Source of the DNA: an uncultured Alphaproteobacteria bacterium
Lineage (GTDB): Bacteria; Pseudomonadota; Alphaproteobacteria; UBA11222
Reading direction: 5' to 3'
DNA: 64,000 nt
NCBI GenBank assembly: GCA_947258435.1
Contig: CAMYID010000013.1
Location: forward strand, 124,001-188,000
This document shows positions 18,174 through 27,282 of the stretch, piece after piece. The notes beneath the pieces were generated by a model. It saw only the letters and a list, made by a program, of their open reading frames with translations, was not told the DNA's origin and did not search any database. Numbering within the stretch: position 1 is the first letter of the stretch; every line of letters begins with the position of its first letter. A program made the translations under genes and the position numbers.

Positions 18174-18256
18174 GCGCGCGCCCTATATAAGGAAATCGCT
18201 TGCGCTTTGGCGAAGCCCTCGAACCCGATGCATCCTTGCCCTGGAACTGAATACTG

Positions 18257-19033
18257 ATGACTGACCAGAAAGATTTCGACCCTGCCGCCGATCAACCGGC
18301 AAATCCGGATGCTGAGCAAGAGGCCGACAACGACGGCGTGCAGCTTCTGACACCGGCACCAAAGCGGGGGATCGCCAAACGGTTGCGCGATTACTTTCTG
18401 ACCGGTGTCGTGGTGTCGGCACCGATTGGCATCACGATCTACCTTACCTGGGCGCTGATCTCATTTGTCGATGAGACAATCAAGCCGCTCATCCCGGCAC
18501 GATATAATCCTGAAACCTATTTCAGTCTGAGCTTTCCGGGGCTTGGGCTGTTGATCATGCTTGTCCTGCTGACATTGCTTGGTGCGTTGACGGCGAATTT
18601 CTTCGGCCGGACATTGCTTGGCTATGGCGAGCGGGTCGTGGCGCGCATGCCGGTGGTGCGCAACATCTATAAGGCGCTGAAACAGATTTTCGAGACCGTG
18701 GCGACGCAGTCCGCCGGCAGCTTCCGTCAGGCGGGGCTGATTGAATATCCGCGCCAGGGCATATGGTCGATTTGCTTCGTAACCGCCAATACCAATGGCG
18801 AGGTGCAGGCGCGGTCGGAAGTCGATCTGGTAAGTGTTTTCGTGCCGACCACACCAAATCCGACTTCAGGCTTTCTGCTGTTTCTGCCACGCAGGGATAT
18901 CGTGATCCTCGATATGACGGTCGAGGAAGCTGCGAAACTTGTAATCTCGGCGGGGATGGTCGTGCCAGAATGGCAGCACAACCCGCAAAAGCCATTCCGG
19001 AAACTGCGGTCCGGGGAGGTGGAGCGGTCTTAG
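18257..19033 (+). CDS. DUF502 family membrane protein
   Basis: A 258-residue protein with an acidic, disordered N-terminus (to about residue 45), two transmembrane helices (around residues 52-72 and 95-118) and a cytoplasmic or periplasmic C-terminal domain. The block GYGERVVARMPVVRNIYKALKQIFETV is the DUF502 signature, followed by VSVFVPTTPNPTSGFLLFLPRRDI. Function is unknown; the family is widespread in Proteobacteria and plant chloroplasts. Its stop codon overlaps that of recG on the other strand (19030-19033). Confidence 0.85.
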   Translation: MTDQKDFDPAADQPANPDAEQEADNDGVQLLTPAPKRGIAKRLRDYFLTGVVVSAPIGITIYLTWALISFVDETIKPLIPARYNPETYFSLSFPGLGLLIMLVLLTLLGALTANFFGRTLLGYGERVVARMPVVRNIYKALKQIFETVATQSAGSFRQAGLIEYPRQGIWSICFVTANTNGEVQARSEVDLVSVFVPTTPNPTSGFLLFLPRRDIVILDMTVEEAAKLVISAGMVVPEWQHNPQKPFRKLRSGEVERS

Positions 19034-21123
19034 CCCGCCCGCGCATATTGCACGGCTGCATCCCGTTCAAACAGATAAAGCAGGATGCGCAATGCCTCGC
19101 CCCGCGCGCCACTTAATTCAGGGTTCTGATCGACGATCATCCGTGCATCGTCGCGTGCCGCGGCGAGCAGTGCATCATGTATTTGCAGATCGGCAATACG
19201 AAATTCTGGCAACCCGCTTTGCCGGACGCCCAGAACTTCGCCTGCGCCGCGCAGGCGTAAATCTTCTTCCGCGATGCGAAAACCGTCTTCGGTTTCGCGC
19301 AGAATTCTAAGGCGTGCACGCGCCATTTCCCCAAGTGGTGCCTGATAGAGCAGCAGGCATGTGGACTTTGCGCTGCCCCGACCGACGCGGCCGCGTAGCT
19401 GATGAAGCTGTGCCAGTCCGAAACGCTGCGCATGTTCGATGACCATGATGGTCGCATTGGGGACATCGACACCGACTTCGATCACGGTGGTGGCGACCAG
19501 AATATCGGTCCGGCGTTCCTGAAACGCCTGCATGGCGCTTTCTTTCTCCGCTGCTTTCATCCGTCCGTGTACAAGCCCCACCCGGTCGCCGAAAATATGG
19601 CGCAGGGCGGTGTGGCGTTCTTCGGCCGCCGCCGCATCCACCGCCTCCGACTCCTCGACAAGCGGGCAGACCCAGTAAATCTGTGCGCCCGCCGCGACCG
19701 CGCGTTTGAGCCCGTCGATCACTGTATCCATCCGGTCAATCGGCATCACGCGGGTATCAACCGGGCTGCGGCCCGGTGGCTTTTCAAGCAGGCGGGAAAC
19801 ATCCATATCCCCATACGCCGTCAGCGTCAGGGTGCGCGGAATAGGTGTTGCGGTCATCACCAGCGTATCGACCGCGCGAATTCCCTTTTCTGACAGCAGC
19901 ATGCGCTGATGCACCCCGAAGCGATGCTGCTCGTCAATGACGGCAAGTTGCAGATCGCGGAATTGGACATCTTCCTGAAACAGGGCATGGGTGCCCATCG
20001 CAATCTGAATGCTGCCATCTGCCAGGCCAGTTAGGATCCGATCGCGCTGTTTGCCTTTATCGCGGCCGGTTAGCAGCGCAATCGTAACCCCCGTGGCGGC
20101 GCAAAGCGGGGCGATCGTCGCATGATGCTGCTGCGCCAGGATTTCGGTCGGCGCCATCATCGCCGCCTGTCCGTCATTTTCGACCGCGATCAGCATCGAC
20201 AGCAGCGCGACGATTGTCTTGCCGCTGCCGACATCGCCTTGCAGCAGGCGCAGCATGCGGCCGCCGCTGCCCATATCGCCGGCAATTTCGGCAAGCGCCA
20301 TCTCCTGTGACGGGGTCAGGCGGAAGGGCAGGGCAGTAACGACCTGGTCGCGTAAATGCCCGTTGACCCGGATTGCCCGGCCTGACTGGCGCCGCATACT
20401 CTGCCTGACAAGCATGAGGGCAAGCTGATTGGCAAGCAGCTCGTCATAGGCAAGCCTGCTGCGCGCCGGATTGTCGCCGCTGACGTCTTCGGCGGATTGC
20501 GGCGCATGGGCCGCAAGCAGGGATGTTTTCCAGTCGGACCAGCCCTGCCGCTCGCGCCACGGCCCGTCCTGCCATTCCGGCAGATCGGGAAGCTTGTCGA
20601 GGGCCGCGCGGATCGCTTTCGCAAGCGGTTTGGGGTTCAGCCCGCCTGTCAGCGGATAGACCGGTTCGACCATCGGCAGTGCGGAAAATTCGGCTTCTGT
20701 CACAATATGATCGGGGTGCGTCATCTGAAAAACGCCGCGATAGAGTTCAAGCTTGCCGCTGACGATCCGCATTTCGCCCGGCGGTAAGGCGCGCATCAGA
20801 TAATCTTCCCGCCCGTGAAAGAAAATGAGATCGATTTGCCCGCTTCCGTCATGGCAGGCGATACGATAGGGCCCCCGCCGTCCCGGCGGCGGGCGATGCG
20901 CCTCGACCGTCAGACGCAATGTTGCCACCTGACCGTCCTGCGCCGGTGTCAGCTCACCGAGCCGCGGCTGATAGCGCCGGTCGATCACGCCGCTTGGCAA
21001 GTGCCAGCACAGATCGATGATATGACCCCCGGCAAGCTTTTCGATCAGCTTGCCAATCCGTGGCCCGATGCCCGGCAGCCGCGTCACAGGGGCAAAAAGC
21101 GGGAAGAGTATTTCCGGGCGCAT
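19030..21123 (-). CDS. recG: ATP-dependent DNA helicase RecG
   Basis: At 697 residues from the ATG at 21123, this is the usual length. The order is the N-terminal wedge (OB) domain (GIGPRIGKLIEKLAG, YRIACHDGSGQIDLIFF), then helicase motor 1 with Walker A LLQGDVGSGKTIVALL and the DEQH box IDEQHRFGVHQR, then motor 2 with VATTVIEVGVDVPNATIMV and HQLRGRVGRG. RecG reverses stalled replication forks. The frame extends to a TTG at 21165 but the ATG fits the family. It converges with the DUF502 gene and diverges from sdhE-mfd. Confidence 0.97.
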   Translation of the reverse strand: MRPEILFPLFAPVTRLPGIGPRIGKLIEKLAGGHIIDLCWHLPSGVIDRRYQPRLGELTPAQDGQVATLRLTVEAHRPPPGRRGPYRIACHDGSGQIDLIFFHGREDYLMRALPPGEMRIVSGKLELYRGVFQMTHPDHIVTEAEFSALPMVEPVYPLTGGLNPKPLAKAIRAALDKLPDLPEWQDGPWRERQGWSDWKTSLLAAHAPQSAEDVSGDNPARSRLAYDELLANQLALMLVRQSMRRQSGRAIRVNGHLRDQVVTALPFRLTPSQEMALAEIAGDMGSGGRMLRLLQGDVGSGKTIVALLSMLIAVENDGQAAMMAPTEILAQQHHATIAPLCAATGVTIALLTGRDKGKQRDRILTGLADGSIQIAMGTHALFQEDVQFRDLQLAVIDEQHRFGVHQRMLLSEKGIRAVDTLVMTATPIPRTLTLTAYGDMDVSRLLEKPPGRSPVDTRVMPIDRMDTVIDGLKRAVAAGAQIYWVCPLVEESEAVDAAAAEERHTALRHIFGDRVGLVHGRMKAAEKESAMQAFQERRTDILVATTVIEVGVDVPNATIMVIEHAQRFGLAQLHQLRGRVGRGSAKSTCLLLYQAPLGEMARARLRILRETEDGFRIAEEDLRLRGAGEVLGVRQSGLPEFRIADLQIHDALLAAARDDARMIVDQNPELSGARGEALRILLYLFERDAAVQYARAG

Positions 21124-21307
21124 GATGGTGAGCAGGTCCTCTGGCTTAACAGGGTCGAGTGTCAATCGCGCGCGATTGGGGGTGGCGCGACCTCCCCGCT
21201 ACAGACTATATCAAGCTGCATCGGTTACTGGGAACCAGGCGCTTGCAAGAACGCCGGGGCGTTTGTCTATTGGCAATACCCGAACCGACCCGGATGAGCG
21301 AGACAGG

Positions 21308-21586
21308 ATGAACAGGATGACGGAAGAAAACGAAATCGAACTTCACCGCAAACGCCTGCGCTACCGGTCATGGCATCGCGGCATGCGGGAGATGGATCTG
21401 ATCATGGGGCGTTTCGCCGATACCCATCTGGCAGAATTCGGTGCGGCGGAGCTTGCGGAATATGAAGCCATACTCGAATTGGAAGACCCCATGCTCTATG
21501 GCTGGATCTCCGGGCGCGAACCGCTGCCCGACGATCGGGGCGGACCGGTCATGAACCTCATAATGAAATTTAAATATACAAGCTAA
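21308..21586 (+). CDS. sdhE: Succinate dehydrogenase assembly factor SdhE
   Basis: A 92-residue protein of the SdhE/DUF339 family, which helps flavinylate SdhA. The key stretch is RLRYRSWHRGMREMDLIMGRFAD, carrying the RGxxExD motif (here RGMREMD), followed by YEAILELEDPMLYGWISG. The start is at 21308; a second ATG three codons later (21317) is also possible. It is followed by mfd after four bases. No succinate dehydrogenase genes are in the window, as is common for this gene. The location between recG and mfd is a known alphaproteobacterial order. Confidence 0.93.
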   Translation: MNRMTEENEIELHRKRLRYRSWHRGMREMDLIMGRFADTHLAEFGAAELAEYEAILELEDPMLYGWISGREPLPDDRGGPVMNLIMKFKYTS

Positions 21587-21590
21587 TAAA

Positions 21591-24500
21591 TTGAAATTTA
21601 AAAAAGAAATTTTTACCGATAGCGGTGCATTCACGGTTGCCGGCGCGCCGGAGGGATTTGATGCGCTGGTGTTGGCCGCGCTGGCGGAAAACACGGTCGG
21701 GCCGGTGTTGCATATCGCGCGTGATGCGCCGCGCGCCGCTGCCACGGCCGAAGCGCTTGGCTATTTCGCGCCGGAGATCGAGACGATCCGGTTCCCTGCC
21801 TGGGATTGTCTGCCTTACGACCGGGTATCCCCCAATGCAGAAATTTGCGGTCAGCGCATGGCGGCGCTGAACCGGCTTGTCGATCCCGATGAAGACAACA
21901 GCAGACTGATCGTCATTGCGACAGTGAATGCGGCGGTGCAACGGGTGCCGGCCCGCGCGATGGTCGAGGCGGACCGTTTCATTGCCCGGGTGGGCGAGGC
22001 AGTGGATATCGATGCGCTGACGGCTTATCTGGGGCGCAACGGGTATGCGCGGGCCAGTACGGTGGTCGAGCCTGGCGACTTTGCGGTACGGGGCGGGCTT
22101 GTGGATATTTTTCCGCCCGGGGCCGATTTACCTCGTCGGCTGGATTTTTTTGGTGATGTGCTTGAAAGCATTCGGGTCTTTGATTCAGAAACCCAGCGCA
22201 GTATCGGCAAACTGCCCGGTCTTACCCTTATGCCGGTATCTGAAATCCTGCTCGATGATGCGGCAATCCACCGTTTCCGTACAGGTTATGTTGCACGTTT
22301 CGGGGCGGTGACCGATGGCGATCCGCTTTATGAATCGATCAGTGCCGGGCGCAAATATCAGGGCATGGAACACTGGCTGCCGCTATTTCATGACACGCTC
22401 GACAGCCTGTTCGATTATCTGCCCGGGGCGACGATGGTTACCCTCGACCATATGGCACAGGAAGCGCTAACAAGCCGGCTTGAACAGATTACCGATTATT
22501 ACGGCGCGCGAAAGGATGTGCCGGCGGGGGCGGCGGGCGGCGCGCCGGGTTACAAGCCCCTGCCGCCCGAGGCGCTCTATCTCACGCAGGATGAATGGCA
22601 CAATCTTTTGGCCGGGTTTGCGACCCGTGCTTTCACCCCTTATCAGGTGCCCGAGGGGCGTGCGGGAATTGACGCGGGCGGTCGCCACTGCCGTGAGTTC
22701 GGGCCCGAGCGCAAACAGGAAAATGTCAATCTTTACGAGGCTGTACGCGATCATCTTGTGGCGCGTCAGAAGGAAGGCAAGAAAACCCTGATCGCCGCTT
22801 ACAGTGCCGGCTCGCGGGAACGGCTGGGGGCGGTGCTTGCCGATCACGGGGTTAGGGCGATTGTATATCCCGATAGCTGGGCAGAAGCGGAAGCCGCGCC
22901 CGCAGGCACCGTGGCGCTTGTTGTTCTGGGTATTGAGAACGGGTTCGAGACCGATACGCTGCTGCTACTGGGGGAGCAGGACATTCTGGGCGACCGGCTT
23001 GTCCGTCGTCACAAGCGCGCGCGGCGGGCGGAAAACTTCCTGACCGAAGCCGCAAGTCTGACCATGGGCGATCTTGTCGTGCATGTGGACCATGGTATTG
23101 GCCGTTATCGCGGCCTTGAGACGCTTGATATCAATGGCGCCCCCCATGACTGCCTGCTCATCCTGTATCACGGGGATGACAAGCTTTACCTGCCGGTCGA
23201 GAATATCGAGCTTTTGTCGCGTTACGGTTCTGACGAGCTGAATGTACAGCTTGATCGGCTGGGCGGCACCGCGTGGCAGGCGCGCCGGGCGCGAATGAAG
23301 CAGCGCATTCGCGAAATCGCGGCAGAGCTGATCAAGATCGCGGCGGCCCGCGCCCTGCGCGATACGGTCCCCGTGCATCCGCCCGAAGGCGCTTATGAGG
23401 AATTCTGCGCGCGCTTCCCCTATCATGAAACCGAGGATCAGATGGCCGCGATCGAAGCGGTCACGGAAGATCTGGCAAGCGGCCGGCCGATGGACCGGCT
23501 GATCTGCGGTGATGTCGGTTTCGGCAAGACGGAAGTTGCCCTGCGCAGCGCATTTGTTGCGGCAATGAATGGGGAACAGGTCGCCGTTATCGTGCCGACC
23601 ACGCTCTTGAGCCGGCAGCATTTTCGTGGTTTCAGGGAACGGTTTGCGGGGTTGCCCGTCCGGATTGCGCAGTTATCGCGCATGGTTCCCGCAAAAGAGG
23701 CGAGCCAGACCAGAAAGGATCTGGCGGAGGGGCAGGTCGATATCGTAATCGGTACCCACGCCTTGCTTGCCAGGAATGTGAAATTCAGGAATCTCGGCCT
23801 TGTCATCGTCGATGAGGAGCAGCATTTCGGCGTTGCCCATAAAGAGCGGCTTAAACAGTTGCGCGCCGATGTGCATGTGCTGACCCTGACGGCAACTCCC
23901 ATCCCGCGCACCTTGCAGCTTGCCCTGACCGGTGTGCGTGAAATGTCGCTGATTGCGACCCCGCCCATTGATCGGCTGGCGGTGCGTACCTTTGTCATGC
24001 CGTTCGATCCGGTTGTTTTGCGTGAAGCGATCCTGCGCGAACATTATCGCGGCGGGCAGAGCTTTTATGTCTGTCCGCGTATCGCCGACCTGCCCGAGGC
24101 GGAAGCGTATCTCAAGGAGTATGTGCCTGAGGTGAAATATGTCGTTGCCCACGGGCAGATGCCGCCTGGCCAGCTCGACGATATCATGACAGCCTTTTAT
24201 GACGGGCAATATGATGTGCTGATCAGCACCACGATTATTGAATCGGGCCTTGATATCCCGACCGCGAATACGATGCTTGTACATCGTGCGGACATGTTCG
24301 GTCTGGCGCAGCTTTACCAGTTGCGCGGCCGGATTGGACGCTCGAAAATCCGGGCTTTCTGCTATCTTACCCTGCCGCCCAAAAAGCCGATTACGGCGAA
24401 TGCGGAAAAGCGGCTTAAGGTGTTGCAGACCCTCGATACGCTGGGGGCGGGCTTCAGCCTTGCCAGTCATGATCTCGATATTCGCGGCGCAGGGAACCTG

Positions 24501-25097
24501 TTGGGGGATGAGCAGTCCGGCCATATCAGGGAAGTCGGTTTCGAACTTTATCAGGAAATGCTGGAGGAAGCGGTTGCCGCCCTGCGCAGCGGGGAAGCGG
24601 GTGCGCAGTCTGAGGAAGGGGGCGGTGGGCAATGGTCGCCGCAGATCAATCTGGGCACCGCCGTTCTGATCCCCGACAGCTATGTCGAGGATCTGAATGT
24701 CCGGTTGTCGCTTTATCGGCGCCTGTCACATATCGAGGATGCGACTGAAATTGACGGTGTCGCGGCAGAGCTGATCGACAGGTTCGGCCCGTTGCCCGAG
24801 GAGGTTGAACATCTTTTGCAGATCGTCGCTATCAAGCAGCAATGCCGTCTTGCCGGTGTCGAAAAGCTTGATGTCGGGCCGAAAGGGGCAATCCTGACAT
24901 TCCGCAATGATCAATTTGCCAATCCCGCCGGACTTGTGGATTTCATCGCCAGTCAGCCGCGCACGACAAAGCTCCGGCCCGATCATAAGCTCGTTTTCCA
25001 GCGTAAATGGGACACTGCGGATGCCCGGCTTTCAGGTGCGCGTCAATTGGTGCGTGCGCTTGCCAAGATCGCGCAGAAGATGAAAGCTGCCGCCTAG
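21591..25097 (+). CDS. mfd: Transcription-repair coupling factor
   Basis: A 1168-residue, full-length Mfd that releases stalled RNA polymerase and recruits UvrA. The order is: a UvrB-like N-terminal module (RFPAWDCLPYDRVSPNAEICGQR), the RNA polymerase interaction domain (GDLVVHVDHGIGRYRGLE, KLYLPVENIELLSRYG), and the translocase motors with GDVGFGKTEVALR, VDEEQHFGVAHKERLK, STTIIESGLDIPTANTM and QLRGRIGRS. The only plausible start is TTG at 21591, four bases after the sdhE stop. No ATG occurs in the expected N-terminal region and no strong ribosome site is seen, so translation may depend on coupling to sdhE. Confidence 0.96.
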   Translation: MKFKKEIFTDSGAFTVAGAPEGFDALVLAALAENTVGPVLHIARDAPRAAATAEALGYFAPEIETIRFPAWDCLPYDRVSPNAEICGQRMAALNRLVDPDEDNSRLIVIATVNAAVQRVPARAMVEADRFIARVGEAVDIDALTAYLGRNGYARASTVVEPGDFAVRGGLVDIFPPGADLPRRLDFFGDVLESIRVFDSETQRSIGKLPGLTLMPVSEILLDDAAIHRFRTGYVARFGAVTDGDPLYESISAGRKYQGMEHWLPLFHDTLDSLFDYLPGATMVTLDHMAQEALTSRLEQITDYYGARKDVPAGAAGGAPGYKPLPPEALYLTQDEWHNLLAGFATRAFTPYQVPEGRAGIDAGGRHCREFGPERKQENVNLYEAVRDHLVARQKEGKKTLIAAYSAGSRERLGAVLADHGVRAIVYPDSWAEAEAAPAGTVALVVLGIENGFETDTLLLLGEQDILGDRLVRRHKRARRAENFLTEAASLTMGDLVVHVDHGIGRYRGLETLDINGAPHDCLLILYHGDDKLYLPVENIELLSRYGSDELNVQLDRLGGTAWQARRARMKQRIREIAAELIKIAAARALRDTVPVHPPEGAYEEFCARFPYHETEDQMAAIEAVTEDLASGRPMDRLICGDVGFGKTEVALRSAFVAAMNGEQVAVIVPTTLLSRQHFRGFRERFAGLPVRIAQLSRMVPAKEASQTRKDLAEGQVDIVIGTHALLARNVKFRNLGLVIVDEEQHFGVAHKERLKQLRADVHVLTLTATPIPRTLQLALTGVREMSLIATPPIDRLAVRTFVMPFDPVVLREAILREHYRGGQSFYVCPRIADLPEAEAYLKEYVPEVKYVVAHGQMPPGQLDDIMTAFYDGQYDVLISTTIIESGLDIPTANTMLVHRADMFGLAQLYQLRGRIGRSKIRAFCYLTLPPKKPITANAEKRLKVLQTLDTLGAGFSLASHDLDIRGAGNLLGDEQSGHIREVGFELYQEMLEEAVAALRSGEAGAQSEEGGGGQWSPQINLGTAVLIPDSYVEDLNVRLSLYRRLSHIEDATEIDGVAAELIDRFGPLPEEVEHLLQIVAIKQQCRLAGVEKLDVGPKGAILTFRNDQFANPAGLVDFIASQPRTTKLRPDHKLVFQRKWDTADARLSGARQLVRALAKIAQKMKAAA

Positions 25098-25107
25098 CGC
25101 CTGACAG

Positions 25108-26529
25108 CTAGACACCGGGAATTTCGCCCTGTGGTTGTTCGTTCAGAAGTGAGGCAATCGTGTCAAGCGCAGTGTCAAGTTCGGCGCGGCTTTGCGGTGC
25201 GCCAAGCGCCAGCCGCACGCAATGGGGCACCTGCGCCTGACCCACAGCAAAATCATCCGCCTGACCGATATGCACCCCTTGGGCAAGGCAGGCCTGTGTA
25301 AAGCTGTGGGTGCGCCATTGCGGTGGTAGCTGTAACCAGAAATGCAGTGCCGCCGGATGATGACGGAAGCTGTGGTCGGCAAGCCGTTGCGCCGCCATTT
25401 CCTGCCTTGCCGCCATTTCCTGCGCTTGCTTCGCCGCGAACCGGGCGGCTTCCCCGCTTTCGATCAGCCAGCTTGCAATCCCGCCCATCAGAAGCGGCAC
25501 GTCCATGGCAAAGCTGTTCAATATGCCCTGACAGCGGCGCGTTAGCGTTGTGGTGGAGGCTTCGGGGCAGAGCAGATAGCCGATGCGGATGCCCGGCGTC
25601 ACCGATTTTGACAGGCTCGTCACATAGAAGCTCGCTTCGGGATAGTAATGCGCAAGCGGCAAGGCGCGCGCGTCAGATGGCAGAAGATCGGCATATAAAT
25701 CATCTTCGATAAGGGCCAGCGCGTAACGCCGGGCAATCGCGGCAAGTTCGATACGGCGTTCGCCAGGCATCAGCGCCGTTGTCGGGTTCTGAAATGTTGG
25801 CACGATCAGTAACGCAGCGGGTTTTTCCGGCCCCTCGCAAGCGCGCGCCAGCGCATCGGGGCAGATGCCGTATGCGTCCATCTTCACCCCTTTCAGCCTT
25901 ATGCCGAGCGTTGCGGCCGTATCCTTAAACCCGACATTGATCAGCGGTTCACACAGAATGAGGGGATCGCATCCGGGTCTGCGGATGGCGGCAGCAAAAG
26001 CGGTTGCCACAGCCTGACTTGCACCGGCAGTAACAAGCACGCGCTCGGGCGGGGGGGAAAGTCCCGCGCGTGCGATCCATTGTGCGCCAGCCGCCCGATG
26101 CGCCGGTGCGCCGCCTGTCGGGCTGTAGCCTGTATAGTCACGCAGATCCTGCTGTGCCAGTACATCAAGCGCTTGCCGCAGTGCGGCCTCCTGACCGACA
26201 GGCGCGGGCAGATTGCGGCGCAGATCGATCCGGCTGCTGTCATATTCGGTATAGGGGGCGGGGCTTAATGCGAAGTCCTGCGGCGGCGCGGCCGGATCGC
26301 GCACATAGGTGCCGCGCCCGACTTCACCCCCGATCAGGCCCTGCTTTCGCGCGCGCGCATAGGCTCGACCGACGGTCCCGACCGAAATCTCCAGTGCATA
26401 GGCAAGCTCACGTTGTGGCGGCAGGCGATCCCCAGGCGCGAAATCACCCTGTGCGATGGCATCGGCGATAGCGTCACACAAGGCCTGATAGGCGCGTCCG
26501 GGGCGGTTCGACAGATCGGGAATCCACAT
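25108..26529 (-). CDS. MocR/PdxR-type GntR regulator with aminotransferase domain
   Basis: A 473-residue fusion. Residues ~1-80 form a GntR winged helix (YQALCDAIADAIAQGDFAPGDRLPPQRELAYAL, VSVGTVGRAYARARKQGLI). Residues ~100-460 form a fold-type I PLP domain, including VLVTAGASQAVATAF, a LIVPTFQNPTTALMPGERR stretch, ALIEDDLYADL and YVTSLSKSVTPGIRIGYLL, where the lysine of SLSKS should bind PLP. MocR proteins sense amino acids or vitamin B6. The divergent partner, reached over 89 bases, is a DUF1127 gene overlapping a damaged phzF, and it may be the regulated unit. Confidence 0.9.
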   Translation of the reverse strand: MWIPDLSNRPGRAYQALCDAIADAIAQGDFAPGDRLPPQRELAYALEISVGTVGRAYARARKQGLIGGEVGRGTYVRDPAAPPQDFALSPAPYTEYDSSRIDLRRNLPAPVGQEAALRQALDVLAQQDLRDYTGYSPTGGAPAHRAAGAQWIARAGLSPPPERVLVTAGASQAVATAFAAAIRRPGCDPLILCEPLINVGFKDTAATLGIRLKGVKMDAYGICPDALARACEGPEKPAALLIVPTFQNPTTALMPGERRIELAAIARRYALALIEDDLYADLLPSDARALPLAHYYPEASFYVTSLSKSVTPGIRIGYLLCPEASTTTLTRRCQGILNSFAMDVPLLMGGIASWLIESGEAARFAAKQAQEMAARQEMAAQRLADHSFRHHPAALHFWLQLPPQWRTHSFTQACLAQGVHIGQADDFAVGQAQVPHCVRLALGAPQSRAELDTALDTIASLLNEQPQGEIPGV

Positions 26530-26618
26530 TGTATCGGTAACAATATTCTCATTGAATCAGGTTTTGGCGCAGAATATACAGAATTGCCTCTGAAATCTAG
26601 TCAGTATGGTTATAAATC

Positions 26619-26855
26619 ATGGAAAAAACAGGTACAATATCAAAATTGTCACCATTTTTGGCAGGGTGCAATCGCGTCGTGCGGACAGTCATGCAGACGG
26701 ATATCACCGTGCGGATGTGGCGGCACCGTAGCCTGTACCGGCATCATCTGCGCGGGCTTGATGATCATCTGTTGAGCGATCTCGGTCTGACACGGGCAGA
26801 GGCGGAGCGGGAGGCCGCGCGCCCTTTCTGGCAGCGCGGTTGGTGCGATGACTGA
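26619..26855 (+). CDS. Small DUF1127 protein
   Basis: A 78-residue protein. The C-terminal half, RMWRHRSLYRHHLRGLDDHLLSDLGLTRAEAEREAARPFW, contains the DUF1127 core pattern, in which R-x-L-x-x-L-x-D-x-x-L-x-D-(I/L)-G-(I/L) is followed by an acidic-basic helix and a PFW ending. Such small arginine-rich proteins are RNA binders or act in phosphate and carbon regulation in some Alphaproteobacteria. The N-terminal ~30 residues are not family-like, so translation may begin at ATG 26691 (MQTDITVRM). The stop overlaps the phzF start by eight bases. Confidence 0.75.
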   Translation: MEKTGTISKLSPFLAGCNRVVRTVMQTDITVRMWRHRSLYRHHLRGLDDHLLSDLGLTRAEAEREAARPFWQRGWCDD

Positions 26856-27282
26856 GAAGGTGACGGTTCCGATCTATCAGATCGATGCGTTTGCCGACCA
26901 GCTGTTTGCGGGTAATCCGGCCGCAGTCTGCCCGCTTGCTACATGGTTGCCCGATGAGGCGTTGCAGAAAATCGCGGCAGAAAACAATCTTGCGGAAACC
27001 GCTTTTTTTGTAGCAGAAGGTGGGGCTTATCATCTGCGATGGTTCACGCCGCTGGTTGAAGTGCCTTTGTGTGGGCATGCGACGCTTGCGTCGGCATGTG
27101 TGATATTCACCTATTTGCAGCCTGGATCGACCAGGGTCCGGTTCCGGACAGCCAGCGGTACGCTGACGGTGACGCGCATGGATGATGACGGGATACTCGC
27201 CATGCAATTGCCTGTACGGCCGTGTGAACTTTTTGAGGGCGATGCGGGGCCGCTTGTCTCGGCGCTCGGGCGTGATCCGGAT
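26848..27282 (+). pseudogene. Truncated PhzF-family isomerase (N-terminal half only)
   Basis: The first ~145 residues are a clear PhzF N-terminal domain: IYQIDAFADQLFAGNPAAVCPL, NNLAETAFFV (Glu50 is the expected catalytic residue), LRWFTPLVEVPLCGHATLASA and SGTLTVTR. PhzF proteins normally have a second, similar domain and about 260-300 residues. Here the similarity stops near LGRDPD (27279), exactly where the end of the convergent transporter gene begins. The frame stays open to 27747 but only as antisense of that gene. The C-terminal half has apparently been lost, so activity is unlikely. It overlaps the DUF1127 gene. Confidence 0.75.
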
